Positions 1 to 8,674 of a stretch of 42,478 nt of DNA are shown here, piece by piece. This DNA is from an uncultured Lachnospiraceae bacterium (GTDB taxonomy: Bacteria; Bacillota; Clostridia; Lachnospirales; Lachnospiraceae). Where the stretch lies: positions 1 through 42,478 of the forward strand of contig CAMBKU010000016.1 in NCBI GenBank assembly GCA_945868305.1, given 5' to 3'. Both the position numbers and the translations under genes were made by a program. Below the pieces are notes generated by a model that ran no database searches, was not told the origin of the DNA, and saw only the letters and a list, made by a program, of their open reading frames with translations. The stretch's first letter is position 1; each line of letters starts with the position of its first letter.

Positions 1-3
1 TAG

Positions 4-76
4 AGCGATAGACGGGGCTCGAACCCGCGGTCTCGACCTTGGCAAGGTCGCGCGTTACCAACTACGCCACTATCGC
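4..76 (-). tRNA. tRNA-Gly (GCC anticodon)
   Basis: Read on the minus strand, the segment folds as a complete tRNA. A 7-bp acceptor stem (GCGATAG with CTATCGC), a D arm, an anticodon stem CGACC/GGTCG enclosing loop TTGCCAA, and a T arm with GGTTCGAGCCC are all visible. The anticodon GCC gives glycine, and the U discriminator is typical of bacterial tRNA-Gly. CCA is not encoded: the bases after the discriminator read CTA, so the tail must be added by nucleotidyltransferase. A strong promoter lies just upstream on the same strand. Other tRNA genes may follow beyond the left edge. Confidence 0.97.
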
Positions 77-110
77 ATTGCCTGTCTGATTTTCATCAGC
101 GACAAATAAT

Positions 111-139
111 AATATACAGCATAGAAGTAACTTTGTCAA
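111..139 (-). promoter_or_regulatory. sigma-A promoter of the tRNA-Gly gene
   Basis: On the minus strand a consensus TTGACA (134-139) is separated by exactly 17 bases from TATATT (111-116). It lies about 35 bases upstream of the mature tRNA 5' end at 76. This is the expected arrangement for a strongly expressed stable RNA. Confidence 0.8.
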
Positions 140-230
140 TAAAAAAAATTAAAAAATGAAAAGAATAAAAAAAGAATATACAAAGATTCTCTTTCATAAG
201 ATAAAACAAAGAAAAAGGTGGGGAGTTCCC

Positions 231-662
231 ATGAGTGCGAAAACAAAAATCGTAGTCCTTCATATGAAAGAGCTGATTTATACAATTATCTTTGTGGTGC
301 TTGCAATTCTTCTGATTGCCCTGTTTGTCTTTATGTTTGGGCAGAAAAAGGATGATAAGACGGTTGCTACCATGAAATATACCCCGGGAAAATATACATC
401 CTCCATCATGTTCAATGACAATACCATTGATGTGGAGGTGGTGGTGGATGAAAACCGGATCAATTCGGTTTCTCTGGTGAACCTGGATGAGAGCGTGGCG
501 ACGATGTACCCGTTAATGCAGCCGGCGTTAGATAATATTTCCCAGCAAATATACGAAAAACAGTCTTTAGACGATATCGATTACGGAAGTGAGAATCAGT
601 ACACGTCGCAGGTTCTTGTGGATGCAATCAGAGATGCCTTGTCAAAGGCAGAGGTAAAGTGA
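231..662 (+). CDS. small membrane-anchored protein with FMN-binding-like domain
   Basis: 143-residue protein. I start it at ATG 231 because AAGGTGGGG lies just before it; the frame stays open to an upstream ATG at 156 that lacks such a site. A single membrane helix spans about residues 16-38, followed by a short charged linker and an extracytoplasmic domain of about 95 residues. That domain shows the FMN_bind pattern: a G-K-Y-T start, an alternating beta segment (TIDVEVVVDENRINSVSL), and an end reading Y-T-S-x-V-L-V-D-A-I-R-D-A-L. The usual S-G-A-T/S flavin-attachment motif is weak here (SENQYTS), so flavin attachment is doubtful. It is probably cotranscribed with the two following genes. Family placement is inferred from pattern only. 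Confidence 0.7.
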   Translation: MSAKTKIVVLHMKELIYTIIFVVLAILLIALFVFMFGQKKDDKTVATMKYTPGKYTSSIMFNDNTIDVEVVVDENRINSVSLVNLDESVATMYPLMQPALDNISQQIYEKQSLDDIDYGSENQYTSQVLVDAIRDALSKAEVK

Positions 663-698
663 TAGAATAGGGGCATGTGAAAGAAAAGGAAGTGCTCT

Positions 699-1250
699 AT
701 GGTTTATCAGTGTCAGGATTTTTCTTATGAGGTCATGCGGAAAAGGGTAAAACATATGACCATCCGTGTTACACCAAAGGCAGAGGTCACAGTGACGGTT
801 CCATTGCGATGTCCCGAAAGGCAGATTAGAGAGTTTGTTGCCGCAAAAAGCGGCTGGGTACGCAGACATCTGGCAGAAATGGAAAAAAAGCAGGTCATTT
901 TCGTGCAGGATATCACCTTTGGGAAAGTGGAGGAAGAAGAACTGCTTGCGTTGGTAAGAGCATATCTTCCGGCTTTTGCGCCGTACCATGTGATGGAGCC
1001 GCAGATTCGTTTCCGACGGATGAAGAGCCGTTGGGGAAGCTGCAACAAAACGCGGGGCACGATTACATTAAATAAGGCATTGTGTATGGTTCCGCAGGAA
1101 TGCAGAATCTATGTGGTGGTTCATGAACTGGCACATCTGGTAGAGATGAATCACAGCGCGGCTTTTTACCGGGTTGTAGAGAATGTGCTTCCGGAATACA
1201 AAAATTACGAAAAGAGGTTAAGGCAATATGCGTTACAAGATGAAAAATGA
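699..1250 (+). CDS. YgjP-like (DUF45) zinc metallohydrolase
   Basis: 183 residues, the usual size for the YgjP/DUF45 family, which is related to SprT and M48 peptidases. The zinc motif HELAH (about residues 143-147) is followed by the family's second conserved stretch, E-M-N-H-S. Upstream is the equally typical R-W-G-S-C segment (about residues 109-113). No signal peptide or membrane helix is visible, so the protein should be cytoplasmic. A good AAAGGAAG site precedes ATG 699. The 3' end overlaps the next gene by 23 bases, which indicates translational coupling. The biological substrate of the family is not well established. Confidence 0.9.
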   Translation: MVYQCQDFSYEVMRKRVKHMTIRVTPKAEVTVTVPLRCPERQIREFVAAKSGWVRRHLAEMEKKQVIFVQDITFGKVEEEELLALVRAYLPAFAPYHVMEPQIRFRRMKSRWGSCNKTRGTITLNKALCMVPQECRIYVVVHELAHLVEMNHSAAFYRVVENVLPEYKNYEKRLRQYALQDEK

Positions 1251-2106
1251 GAAACTGACAGTAGAAATAGAATCTCTTGGGGCAGAGTTAAAGTCTGTTA
1301 AGAGCAATACGACCGGGATGGAATATATGTGGTATGGCAGACCGGAATATTATAAGAGAACTTCGCCGATTTTATTTCCAATCGTGGGAAGTTTGAGAAA
1401 TCAAGAGTATTTTTATGAGGGAAAGAAGTATCCGATGCCGCAGCACGGGTTTGCGCGGGATATGGAGTTTGAGGTAAAGTCACAGAGTGAGGACGAAATT
1501 TGGTTTCTGTTAGTATCTGATTCCTCCACTTTGGAAAAATATCCGTTTGAATTTGAATTACATATTGGTTACCGTTTGACAGAAAGTACGCTGAAGGTCA
1601 TGTGGAAGGTTATAAACAAAAGTAACAAGGAGATGTATTTCTCCATCGGAGCGCATTCCGAGTTTAACTGCCCGCTGCATGGGGAAGCAGACAAGACAGG
1701 GTATGGGTTGGATTTTAATACAAAGCAGAACGTTTTGGCATCCCGCATCAATGGGGATGGGCTAATGATGAGCCCGAAACAGGAGCTTCAGCTAAAAGAC
1801 GGAAAAATGCTGTTTCCGGAAGGCTTTTTTGATGACGGCGTATACATAGTAGAAAATGATCAGACACACCGGGTTTCTTTGACAGATCCATCCGGCAAAG
1901 CATATGTGACAGTATCTTTTGATGCACCGTTATTTGGTGTCTGGTCACCGGAGAAAAAGAATGCACCGTTTGTTGCCATTGAACCGTGGTACGGAAGATG
2001 CGACAGAGACACGTTTGAAGGAGAACTGTGTGACCGTGAGTGGGGGAATAAATTAAACCCAGATTCAACTTTTGAGAAATCCTATGAAATTATAATTACA
2101 GAATAA
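1228..2106 (+). CDS. LacX-like aldose 1-epimerase family protein
   Basis: 292 residues with the galactose-mutarotase-like beta-sandwich pattern of the LacX branch. The N-terminal L-G-A-E-L-K-S signature, the S-P-I-L-F-P-I-V-G segment (about residues 46-54), and G-A-H-S-E-F-N-C-P (about 142-150) with its probable catalytic His are visible, and a late W-S-P-E motif is followed by I-E-P-W-Y-G-R. Family members interconvert anomers of aldoses or sugar phosphates; the sugar cannot be told from sequence. ATG 1228 has AAGAGG about 10 bases upstream inside the preceding gene. No sugar-utilisation genes lie next to it. A strong hairpin just after the stop probably ends this transcript. Confidence 0.92.
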   Translation: MRYKMKNEKLTVEIESLGAELKSVKSNTTGMEYMWYGRPEYYKRTSPILFPIVGSLRNQEYFYEGKKYPMPQHGFARDMEFEVKSQSEDEIWFLLVSDSSTLEKYPFEFELHIGYRLTESTLKVMWKVINKSNKEMYFSIGAHSEFNCPLHGEADKTGYGLDFNTKQNVLASRINGDGLMMSPKQELQLKDGKMLFPEGFFDDGVYIVENDQTHRVSLTDPSGKAYVTVSFDAPLFGVWSPEKKNAPFVAIEPWYGRCDRDTFEGELCDREWGNKLNPDSTFEKSYEIIITE

Positions 2107-2111
2107 ATAGC

Positions 2112-2154
2112 AGGAGCCGCCCTGTCTGATGATATCAGACAGTGGGCGGCTCCT
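2112..2154. terminator. long GC-rich hairpin between convergent genes
   Basis: The arms AGGAGCCGCC (2112-2121) and GGCGGCTCCT (2145-2154) enclose a second perfect 9-bp stem CTGTCTGAT/ATCAGACAG (2122-2130 with 2134-2142), giving about 19 bp of near-continuous pairing. There is no long T tract on either side, so it may act as a bidirectional terminator of moderate efficiency. It overlaps the last codons of the convergent DUF3783 gene, whose stop lies at 2135-2137. Confidence 0.65.
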
Positions 2155-2539
2155 TTGTCATAGCTTCATGTTCTTTTTGCAGTTCATCGTGGAGCTCGAT
2201 GGAGTTCCACGTGATATTATCCGGAGTGAGGACGGCTTTCAGAGCGACACGCTCAATCTTGGCACGTTTCATCTCCAGTAAAAAACGGTCCAGCAGACGA
2301 TTGTCAAAATCCTTCATTACAAGCATTTCATCGGAAAATCCGTCATTTTGGCAGGTGGATGTTTTTGTATTCCCGGCATCGGTAACCGGTAGCTCCTTGT
2401 ACCCGGCAAGCGTTCCGACAGGCTTTAAGTAATCCTCCGGTGCGACCGGACGGATACGTATTTTCAGTTTCAGACAGATGAGCTTTATCTTTCGGCCTTT
2501 TTCATTGTTTAAGTTATAAAAAAGGATAAGTGGTGTCAT
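2135..2539 (-). CDS. DUF3783 domain protein
   Basis: 134-residue soluble protein matching the clostridial DUF3783 pattern. It opens with P-L-I-L-F-Y-N-L, has a basic stretch, then P-E-D-Y plus V-G-T-L-A-G-Y (about residues 34-48), and a second half reading E-M-L-V-M-K-D-F-D-N-R-L-L-D-x-F-L. The start at 2539 is fixed by GGAGG seven bases upstream; a further in-frame ATG at 2557 lies upstream of that site. Two cysteines occur (residues 22 and 63). Its function is unknown. The C-terminal codons form half of the shared hairpin, so RNA structure constrains the sequence TKEPPTV. It is transcribed from its own promoter, divergent from trkA. Confidence 0.85.
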   Translation of the reverse strand: MTPLILFYNLNNEKGRKIKLICLKLKIRIRPVAPEDYLKPVGTLAGYKELPVTDAGNTKTSTCQNDGFSDEMLVMKDFDNRLLDRFLLEMKRAKIERVALKAVLTPDNITWNSIELHDELQKEHEAMTKEPPTV

Positions 2540-2590
2540 GTGATTTCCTCCATCCATAAGAATGTTCTATTTAAGTGTCAAACCTCATTT

Positions 2591-2619
2591 ATTATAAGAA
2601 AAAATCGTTTTTCGTGCAA
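2591..2619 (-). promoter_or_regulatory. promoter for the DUF3783 gene
   Basis: On the minus strand TTGCAC (2614-2619) is 17 bases from a perfect TATAAT (2591-2596). The start codon is about 50 bases downstream. Confidence 0.7.
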
Positions 2620-2668
2620 GAAGATATTTTTTGCTGAAAATACGGTCTTTTTTCGTCGAAAAATCAGT

Positions 2669-2696
2669 TTGCAGAATGAAGAAATTCTGATATAAT
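2669..2696 (+). promoter_or_regulatory. promoter for trkA-trkH
   Basis: TTGCAG (2669-2674), a 16-base spacer and perfect TATAAT (2691-2696) lie about 58 bases before the trkA start. No ydaO-type c-di-AMP riboswitch or other structured leader fits in this short leader, so any c-di-AMP control would have to act on the proteins. Confidence 0.7.
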
Positions 2697-2753
2697 GCGA
2701 TACAGTACAGTAGGAATTTTATATAATGGGAAAACTACGGACAGGAGCATAGG

Positions 2754-4109
2754 ATGAAGATAATTATTGTGGGCTGTGGGAATGTCGGTGCGACACTGGC
2801 GGAGCAGCTTAGTAAAGAGGGACATGATATTACAGTAATTGATACCAGAGAACAGTTGGTGGAGAATATCTCTACTTCCTGTGATGTGCTTGGCATTGTG
2901 GGTAATGGTGCCAGCTTTAGTGTGCAGTCGGAGGCGGGAGTCGGAGATGCAGATTTGCTGATTGCCGTAACAGGGCAGGATGAGTTGAATCTTTTGTGCT
3001 GCCTGATTGCAAAAAAGGCCGGCGGCTGTCATACTATTGCGAGGGTCGGTAACCCGGTTTACAGCAGAGAAATTTCCTTCATCAAGGAAGAACTTGGTCT
3101 TTCTATGATTATTAACCCACAGCTTGCGGCAGCAAGGGAGATGGCAAGACTGTTAAAATTTCCTTCCGCCTTGCAGGTGGATTCTTTTGCCAAGAGCCGT
3201 GTAGATTTAGTCAATTACCGCCTGGAGGAGAGCAACCCGCTTTGCAACATGAAGTTAAAGGACATGGGAAGCAGACTGCGCTGTGATGTTTTGATTGCAG
3301 TGGTGGAACGTGGGGAAGAAATCATCATTCCGGATGGTAATTTTGAGTTAAAGGCAAAAGATACGATTTCCATTATAGGGAATCAGGCAAAGATGGTGGA
3401 GTTTTTTAAAAAGCTTGGTGTTCCGACGGCGGCAGCGAAAAATGCCATGATCATCGGAGGAGGGCGGACTTCGATCTATTTGACAAAACAGCTTTTGGAC
3501 ATGGGTATCCGGGTAAAAATCATTGAACGGGATGAAAAGCACTGTGAGGAATTGACAGAAATGCTGCCTAAGGCCATGATTATCTGCGGGGATGCTACGG
3601 ACAAGGAACTTTTGATGGAAGAAGGGCTGATGGAGACAGAGGCTTTTGTTGCCACAACGAATTTCGATGAGGAAAATATCATGCTCGCCCTGTTTGCAAA
3701 GAGCTGTTCCAAAGCCAAGCGTATTACGAAAGTACACCGGATTTCTTATGACGAGATTATCAATAACCTGGATGTAGGCAGTATTGTTTATCCAAAATAT
3801 ATTACAGCGGAGTCCATTATCAAATATGTCCGCGCAATGAAGAACTCCATTGGAAGTAATATCGAGACGCTTTACCGTTTGAATGATAACCGGGTAGAGG
3901 CAGTGGAATTTCTGATCAAGGAGGATGCACCGGTGGTGGGAATCCCGCTTCAGGATTTAAAATTAAAGCCGAATATGTTGATTGGATGTATCACACATCG
4001 GGGAAAGGTGACGATTCCTAAGGGTCAGAGTGTTATCGAAGTGGGAGATACGGTGATTATCATCACGACGACAGCCGGACTGCATGATATCCGGGATGTG
4101 GTGAGGTAG
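2754..4109 (+). CDS. trkA: Trk potassium uptake system regulatory subunit TrkA
   Basis: 451 residues, the full duplicated length of TrkA. Each half has a Rossmann RCK_N domain followed by an RCK_C domain. The first half starts I-I-V-G-C-G-N-V-G (residues 3-11), with acidic D35 after beta-2. The second starts M-I-I-G-G-G-R-T-S (about residue 232), with its acidic residue in I-E-R-D-E. TrkA is the cytoplasmic ring that binds NAD(H)/ATP and gates TrkH. The second glycine motif is less canonical than the first. AGGAG lies upstream of ATG 2754, and trkH begins 10 bases after the stop, so the two form one operon. Confidence 0.97.
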   Translation: MKIIIVGCGNVGATLAEQLSKEGHDITVIDTREQLVENISTSCDVLGIVGNGASFSVQSEAGVGDADLLIAVTGQDELNLLCCLIAKKAGGCHTIARVGNPVYSREISFIKEELGLSMIINPQLAAAREMARLLKFPSALQVDSFAKSRVDLVNYRLEESNPLCNMKLKDMGSRLRCDVLIAVVERGEEIIIPDGNFELKAKDTISIIGNQAKMVEFFKKLGVPTAAAKNAMIIGGGRTSIYLTKQLLDMGIRVKIIERDEKHCEELTEMLPKAMIICGDATDKELLMEEGLMETEAFVATTNFDEENIMLALFAKSCSKAKRITKVHRISYDEIINNLDVGSIVYPKYITAESIIKYVRAMKNSIGSNIETLYRLNDNRVEAVEFLIKEDAPVVGIPLQDLKLKPNMLIGCITHRGKVTIPKGQSVIEVGDTVIIITTTAGLHDIRDVVR

Positions 4110-4118
4110 GAGGCAGAC

Positions 4119-5597
4119 ATGAATTATTCGATGATTCGCTATATCTTAAGCAGTGTTCTTGGTTTTGAAGGTCTGTTCCTTTTACTTCCTGCAATGGTGG
4201 GAGGTATCTACGGAGAAAAGGAAGGCTGGATTTATCTTGCGGTTGCGGCAGGAAGTCTTCTTTTGGGAATGCTCGGAAGGATCAAAAAACCGGAGAGCAG
4301 CGTGTTTTATTCCAGAGAGGGATTTATGGCAGTGTCTTTAAGCTGGATTATCCTAAGTCTGGTCGGTGCAGTGCCGCTTCGGATGACCGGGGAATTCCCT
4401 TCTTATATTGATGCGCTGTTTGAGACGATTTCCGGATTTACCACGACAGGAGCAAGTGTATTGTCCTCTGTGGAGGAACTGGCGCGTTGTACGGCATTCT
4501 GGCGTTGTTTTACGCACTGGATTGGCGGAATGGGAGTTTTGGTGTTTATTATGGCAATCCTTCCGCTTTCTGGCAGTTCTTCCCTTCATTTGATGCGGGC
4601 GGAGAGTCCGGGACCTTCGGTGGGAAAACTGGTGCCGAAAATTAAAAGCACGGCAATGATTTTGTATGGAATCTATATTATTATTACCTTCTGTGAAATG
4701 ATTGCGTTAAAGATTGCGGGAATGTCGCTTTTTGAATCTATGACACTTGCCTTTTCTACGGCAGGAACCGGTGGTTTTGGACTGGTGAACAGCAGTATTG
4801 CATCTTACAGTCTGGCAGTACAGATTATTATCACAGTCTTTATGTTGCTTTGTGCGATTAATTTTAACGTGTACTATCTGTTTTTGATTCGTAGACCCAA
4901 GGAAGCTTTTTTAAACGAGGAAGTGAGAAGCTTTCTTTTGATTGTGTTTGTGTCTGCGGCATTGATTGCAGTGAATATCAGAGCAGATTACTCCAGTATT
5001 TTTATGGCGTTTCATGAGGCGTTATTTCAGGTGGCATCCATTATCAGTACCACAGGTTTTGCCACTGCGGATTTTAATCTTTGGCCGGAATTTTCCAAGA
5101 TGATTCTGGTGACATTAATGTTTGTGGGAGCCTGTGCCGGAAGTACCGGAGGAGGTTTTAAGGTTTCCAGACTTATGATTATATTTCGTTCTGTCAAGAA
5201 TGAAATTTTGTCGGTGACGCATCCCAGAAGTGTACAGAAGGTACATATGGATGGAAGAAGGGTTCCGGATAATGTAGTAAAGACGGCACTCTGCTATCTG
5301 GCGACCTATATTCTGATATTGATGGCGTCTGTGTTGGTGTTGAGCATAGACGGTTATGATATGACGACGAATGTAACGGCGGTTATGGCGACCTTTAACA
5401 ATATCGGACCGGGACTTAATATGGTAGGTCCTACCGGAAATTTTGGTGATTTCAGTATATTGTCTAAAATTGTGCTCATGTTCGATATGCTGGTGGGACG
5501 TCTGGAGCTGTTTCCGATGCTGGTGCTGTTTGCACCGGGGATGTGGCGGATTCCGGCACGAAAAGCAGAAAAAAAGAAATCAGGAATGAATTTATAA
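4119..5597 (+). CDS. trkH: TrkH-family potassium transporter membrane subunit
   Basis: 492-residue integral membrane protein with the four-repeat (M1-P-M2) architecture of the TrkH/KtrB superfamily. The selectivity-filter loops are recognisable: T-T-G-A-S (about residue 110), T-G-G-F-G (about 219), T-T-G-F-A (about 312) and N-I-G-P-G (about 429). It forms the K+ pathway and works with the adjacent TrkA ring. AGGAGG precedes ATG 4119. The length fits TrkH better than the shorter KtrB. No strong terminator follows, but a new promoter before rel suggests separate transcription downstream. Confidence 0.96.
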   Translation: MNYSMIRYILSSVLGFEGLFLLLPAMVGGIYGEKEGWIYLAVAAGSLLLGMLGRIKKPESSVFYSREGFMAVSLSWIILSLVGAVPLRMTGEFPSYIDALFETISGFTTTGASVLSSVEELARCTAFWRCFTHWIGGMGVLVFIMAILPLSGSSSLHLMRAESPGPSVGKLVPKIKSTAMILYGIYIIITFCEMIALKIAGMSLFESMTLAFSTAGTGGFGLVNSSIASYSLAVQIIITVFMLLCAINFNVYYLFLIRRPKEAFLNEEVRSFLLIVFVSAALIAVNIRADYSSIFMAFHEALFQVASIISTTGFATADFNLWPEFSKMILVTLMFVGACAGSTGGGFKVSRLMIIFRSVKNEILSVTHPRSVQKVHMDGRRVPDNVVKTALCYLATYILILMASVLVLSIDGYDMTTNVTAVMATFNNIGPGLNMVGPTGNFGDFSILSKIVLMFDMLVGRLELFPMLVLFAPGMWRIPARKAEKKKSGMNL

Positions 5598-5614
5598 GGA
5601 AAGAAAGCGCAGGT

Positions 5615-5643
5615 TTGCATTTTCCTAAGGAATTTATTATAAT
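5615..5643 (+). promoter_or_regulatory. promoter upstream of rel
   Basis: TTGCAT (5615-5620), a 17-base spacer and perfect TATAAT (5638-5643) sit 35 bases before the chosen rel start. This separates the stringent-response/aminoacyl-tRNA synthetase run from trkAH. Confidence 0.65.
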
Positions 5644-5677
5644 TACTAATTATAAATAGGCAAAGTGGGTGATGTTT

Positions 5678-8014
5678 ATGGCTGATATTTCAACAGAACA
5701 ATTGGAAGAACTGGAAAATGAAGTAATCCCCAAAACAGAAAATATAAAGACGATGAAGGAGTTTCAAAGTCCGGAGAGTCTGTATAAAGAGCTGATAGCC
5801 AGTGTGCGTAAGTATCATCCTTCGGACGATATTTCATTGATTGAAAAGGCATATCATGTCGCAGAGAAAGCACATGAGGGGCAGGTTAGAAAGTCCGGGG
5901 AAGCGTATATCATCCACCCTTTGTGCGTTGCCATTATTCTGGCGGATTTGGAGCTGGATAAGGAAACAATCGTGGCAGGACTTCTTCATGATGTGCTGGA
6001 AGATACAACGATGACAGAGCAGGAAATCACCGAGCAGTTCGGGGAAGAAGTATTGCTTTTGGTGGATGGTGTGACGAAATTGCAGCATCTGCATCTGACA
6101 GACAATAATCCAAATGAAAAGGATAAAACATCTGTGCGTTTGGAGATGCAGGCAGAAAATCTTCGTAAGATGTTTCTTGCTATGGCAAAGGATATTCGCG
6201 TTATCATGATTAAACTGGCGGATCGTCTGCATAATATGAGAACCTTAAAATACCAGTCCCCGGAGGGGCAGATACGTATTGCAAGAGAGACACAGGAAAT
6301 CTATTGCCCGCTTGCACAGCGTCTGGGTATTTCCAAGATAAAGATTGAGTTAGATGATTTGTCCTTAAAATATCTGGAGCCGGATGCATATTATGATCTC
6401 GTGGAAAAGGTAGCACTGCGAAAGAGCGTGCGGGATGAATATGTGCAGCAGTTGGTGGAAGAAGTAAGAAAGAGCATCGAGAATGCAGGAATTAAGGCGG
6501 AGATTGATGGCCGGGCAAAGCATTTTTTCAGTATCTATAAAAAGATGAAGAACCAGAATAAGACCATCGATCAGATTTATGATTTGTTCGCCATCCGTAT
6601 TATTGTAGAATCCGTGAAGGACTGTTATGCGGCGCTTGGTGTTATCCATGAGATGTATAAGCCGATTCCCGGACGGTTTAAGGATTATATTGCCATGCCG
6701 AAGCCGAATATGTACCAGTCTTTGCATACCACTTTGATTGGGCCGACGGGACAGCCATTTGAGATACAGATTCGGACATACGAGATGCATCGTACCGCAG
6801 AGTACGGTATTGCGGCTCATTGGAAATATAAAGAAGCATCCGATGGAAAGAATGTACAGAATCAGGAGGAAGAAAAGCTAAGCTGGCTGCGCCAGATTCT
6901 GGAATGGCAGCGGGATATGTCGGACAACAGGGAGTTTATGAGTCTGCTAAAGAGCGATCTGGATCTGTTTTCCGATACGGTATTCTGCTTCACGCCTACC
7001 GGGGATGTTAAGAACCTGCCAAATGGTTCTACACCGGTGGATTTTGCCTACAGCATCCATTCTGCTGTGGGAAACAAGATGATTGGTGCAAAGGTAAACG
7101 GAAAACTGGTTCCGATTGATTATGTGATTCAAAACGGTGATCGGATTGAGGTGCTGACTTCACAGAATTCCAAGGGACCGAGTCGTGACTGGTTGAATAT
7201 TGTAAAGAGTACCCAGGCAAAGAACAAGATCAACCAGTGGTTCCGCAGTGAGTTCAAGGAAGAAAACATTGTAAAGGGAAAAGAACTGCTTGCCCAGTAC
7301 TGTAAGGCGAAAAGCATAAATCTTTCCGATATCAATAAGCCGGAGTATCAGAGTAAGATTCTCAGAAAATACGGTTTTCATGACTGGAATGCCTGCCTTG
7401 CGACCATTGGACATGGCGGTCTTAAAGAAGGACAGATTGTCAATAAGATGTTGGAGGAGTATCACAAGGACCATCCGATTCAGATGACCGATGCCGATGT
7501 GATGGAGGCAGTGGCAGAGAATAAAGAGAAGGCAGCTCCGGTAGTGAAATCAAAAAGCGGCATTATCGTCAAGGGACTGTATGATGTGGCGGTGCATTTT
7601 TCCAAGTGCTGCAGTCCGGTGCCGGGAGATGAGATTGTGGGCTTTGTGACCCGCGGCAGAGGTGTTTCTATCCACAGAACCGATTGTATCAACATCATCA
7701 ATCTCTCTGATATGGAGCGTGCCCGTCTCATTGATGCAGAGTGGCAGCAGGATACGGAGGGTGAAGGCAAGGGACTTTACCTGGCAGAAATCAAGATTTT
7801 CTGTCATGACAGAAAGGGATTGCTTGTGGACATCACAAAGATTTTCACGGAGCGTGAAATCAGCATTAACGGAATTAATTCCAAGACCAGCAAACAGGGC
7901 ATTGCAACGATTTCGGTATCGTTTAGTGTAAAAGGCAAGGAAGAACTGGAAAAACTGGTGGAAAAGGTGCGCCAGATTGACAGCATAATCGATATTGAGC
8001 GTACCACAGGCTAA
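5678..8014 (+). CDS. relA: bifunctional (p)ppGpp synthetase/hydrolase (Rel)
   Basis: 778 residues if started at ATG 5678. Three start codons lie close together (GTG 5669, ATG 5672, ATG 5678); I choose 5678 because AAGTGGGTGAT at 5663-5673 is an almost complete anti-16S match at the right distance. The HD hydrolase domain is intact, with H-D-V-L-E-D (H104, D105). The synthetase domain carries R-F-K-D, the RxKD signature of bifunctional Rel enzymes, not the ExDD of RelA-only enzymes. A TGS domain (around F-C-F-T-P-T-G), a C-K-C-C-type S-K-C-C-S-P zinc-finger region and a C-terminal ACT domain follow. It makes and degrades the alarmone (p)ppGpp and heads a cluster with two aminoacyl-tRNA synthetases. 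Confidence 0.97.
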   Translation: MADISTEQLEELENEVIPKTENIKTMKEFQSPESLYKELIASVRKYHPSDDISLIEKAYHVAEKAHEGQVRKSGEAYIIHPLCVAIILADLELDKETIVAGLLHDVLEDTTMTEQEITEQFGEEVLLLVDGVTKLQHLHLTDNNPNEKDKTSVRLEMQAENLRKMFLAMAKDIRVIMIKLADRLHNMRTLKYQSPEGQIRIARETQEIYCPLAQRLGISKIKIELDDLSLKYLEPDAYYDLVEKVALRKSVRDEYVQQLVEEVRKSIENAGIKAEIDGRAKHFFSIYKKMKNQNKTIDQIYDLFAIRIIVESVKDCYAALGVIHEMYKPIPGRFKDYIAMPKPNMYQSLHTTLIGPTGQPFEIQIRTYEMHRTAEYGIAAHWKYKEASDGKNVQNQEEEKLSWLRQILEWQRDMSDNREFMSLLKSDLDLFSDTVFCFTPTGDVKNLPNGSTPVDFAYSIHSAVGNKMIGAKVNGKLVPIDYVIQNGDRIEVLTSQNSKGPSRDWLNIVKSTQAKNKINQWFRSEFKEENIVKGKELLAQYCKAKSINLSDINKPEYQSKILRKYGFHDWNACLATIGHGGLKEGQIVNKMLEEYHKDHPIQMTDADVMEAVAENKEKAAPVVKSKSGIIVKGLYDVAVHFSKCCSPVPGDEIVGFVTRGRGVSIHRTDCINIINLSDMERARLIDAEWQQDTEGEGKGLYLAEIKIFCHDRKGLLVDITKIFTEREISINGINSKTSKQGIATISVSFSVKGKEELEKLVEKVRQIDSIIDIERTTG

Positions 8015-8027
8015 GATAGGAGAATTT

Positions 8028-8660
8028 ATGGCAAAAATAAAAGTATATTCATATCAGGTAGGGCCGGTATGCACCAACTGCTATTTCGCGGTGAATACGG
8101 AGACAAAGGAAACTCTGATTATTGATCCGGGGGCGGCGGCGAATTACCTGATTGAGCAGATAGAAAAAGAAGAATTGCATCCGGTGGCGGTACTTTTGAC
8201 ACACGGACATTTTGATCATGCAACGGCGGCTTCTTCGGTGGCAGAGCATTTTGGCGTGAAGATTTACGCCCACGAGAAGGAAAAAGAGACGTTGGAAAAC
8301 CCGGCACTCAATTTGTGTGCCATGACCGGAGAAACAGGGCTTGTATTTCATGCAGATGTTTTCGTAAAGGATGGCGAAATGCTGGATTTGGCTGGATTTT
8401 CCATCCGTGTGCTGCATACGCCAGGACATACCGTAGGCGGCGTGTGCTACTACTTTATCAAAGAGAACGTTTTGTTTTCGGGTGATTCTCTGTTTTGTGA
8501 ATCCATCGGCAGAACCGATTTCCCGAAGGGCAGTATGTCAGATCTGATTCGTTCAGTGAAGGAAAAGCTTCTGGTGCTGCCGGAATATGTCAGGGTATAT
8601 CCGGGACATAACGAGGAAACCACGATTGAGCATGAGCGTGTATACAACCCGTATTTTTAA
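8028..8660 (+). CDS. MBL-fold metallo-hydrolase (glyoxalase II-like, YqgX group)
   Basis: 210 residues of the short bacterial glyoxalase II-like type. The binuclear metal signature T-H-G-H-F-D-H-A is at about residues 59-66. The further metal ligands are visible in T-P-G-H-T-V-G-G (His), S-G-D-S-L-F (Asp) and Y-P-G-H-N-E-E-T (His). The start is ATG 8028, preceded by AGGAG seven bases upstream. It lies 13 bases after rel, so it is in the same operon, a common arrangement in clostridia. The true substrate is unknown; short thioester hydrolysis is plausible. It lacks the C-terminal substrate domain of classical GloB. Confidence 0.93.
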   Translation: MAKIKVYSYQVGPVCTNCYFAVNTETKETLIIDPGAAANYLIEQIEKEELHPVAVLLTHGHFDHATAASSVAEHFGVKIYAHEKEKETLENPALNLCAMTGETGLVFHADVFVKDGEMLDLAGFSIRVLHTPGHTVGGVCYYFIKENVLFSGDSLFCESIGRTDFPKGSMSDLIRSVKEKLLVLPEYVRVYPGHNEETTIEHERVYNPYF

Positions 8661-8674
8661 GAAAAGAGTTTTTT

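Noticed and set aside
156-230. ATG 156 as start of the FMN-binding-like protein
   Set aside because: The extension is almost pure A-rich Lys/Arg/Ile coding with no ribosome binding site, whereas ATG 231 has one and begins a normal membrane anchor.
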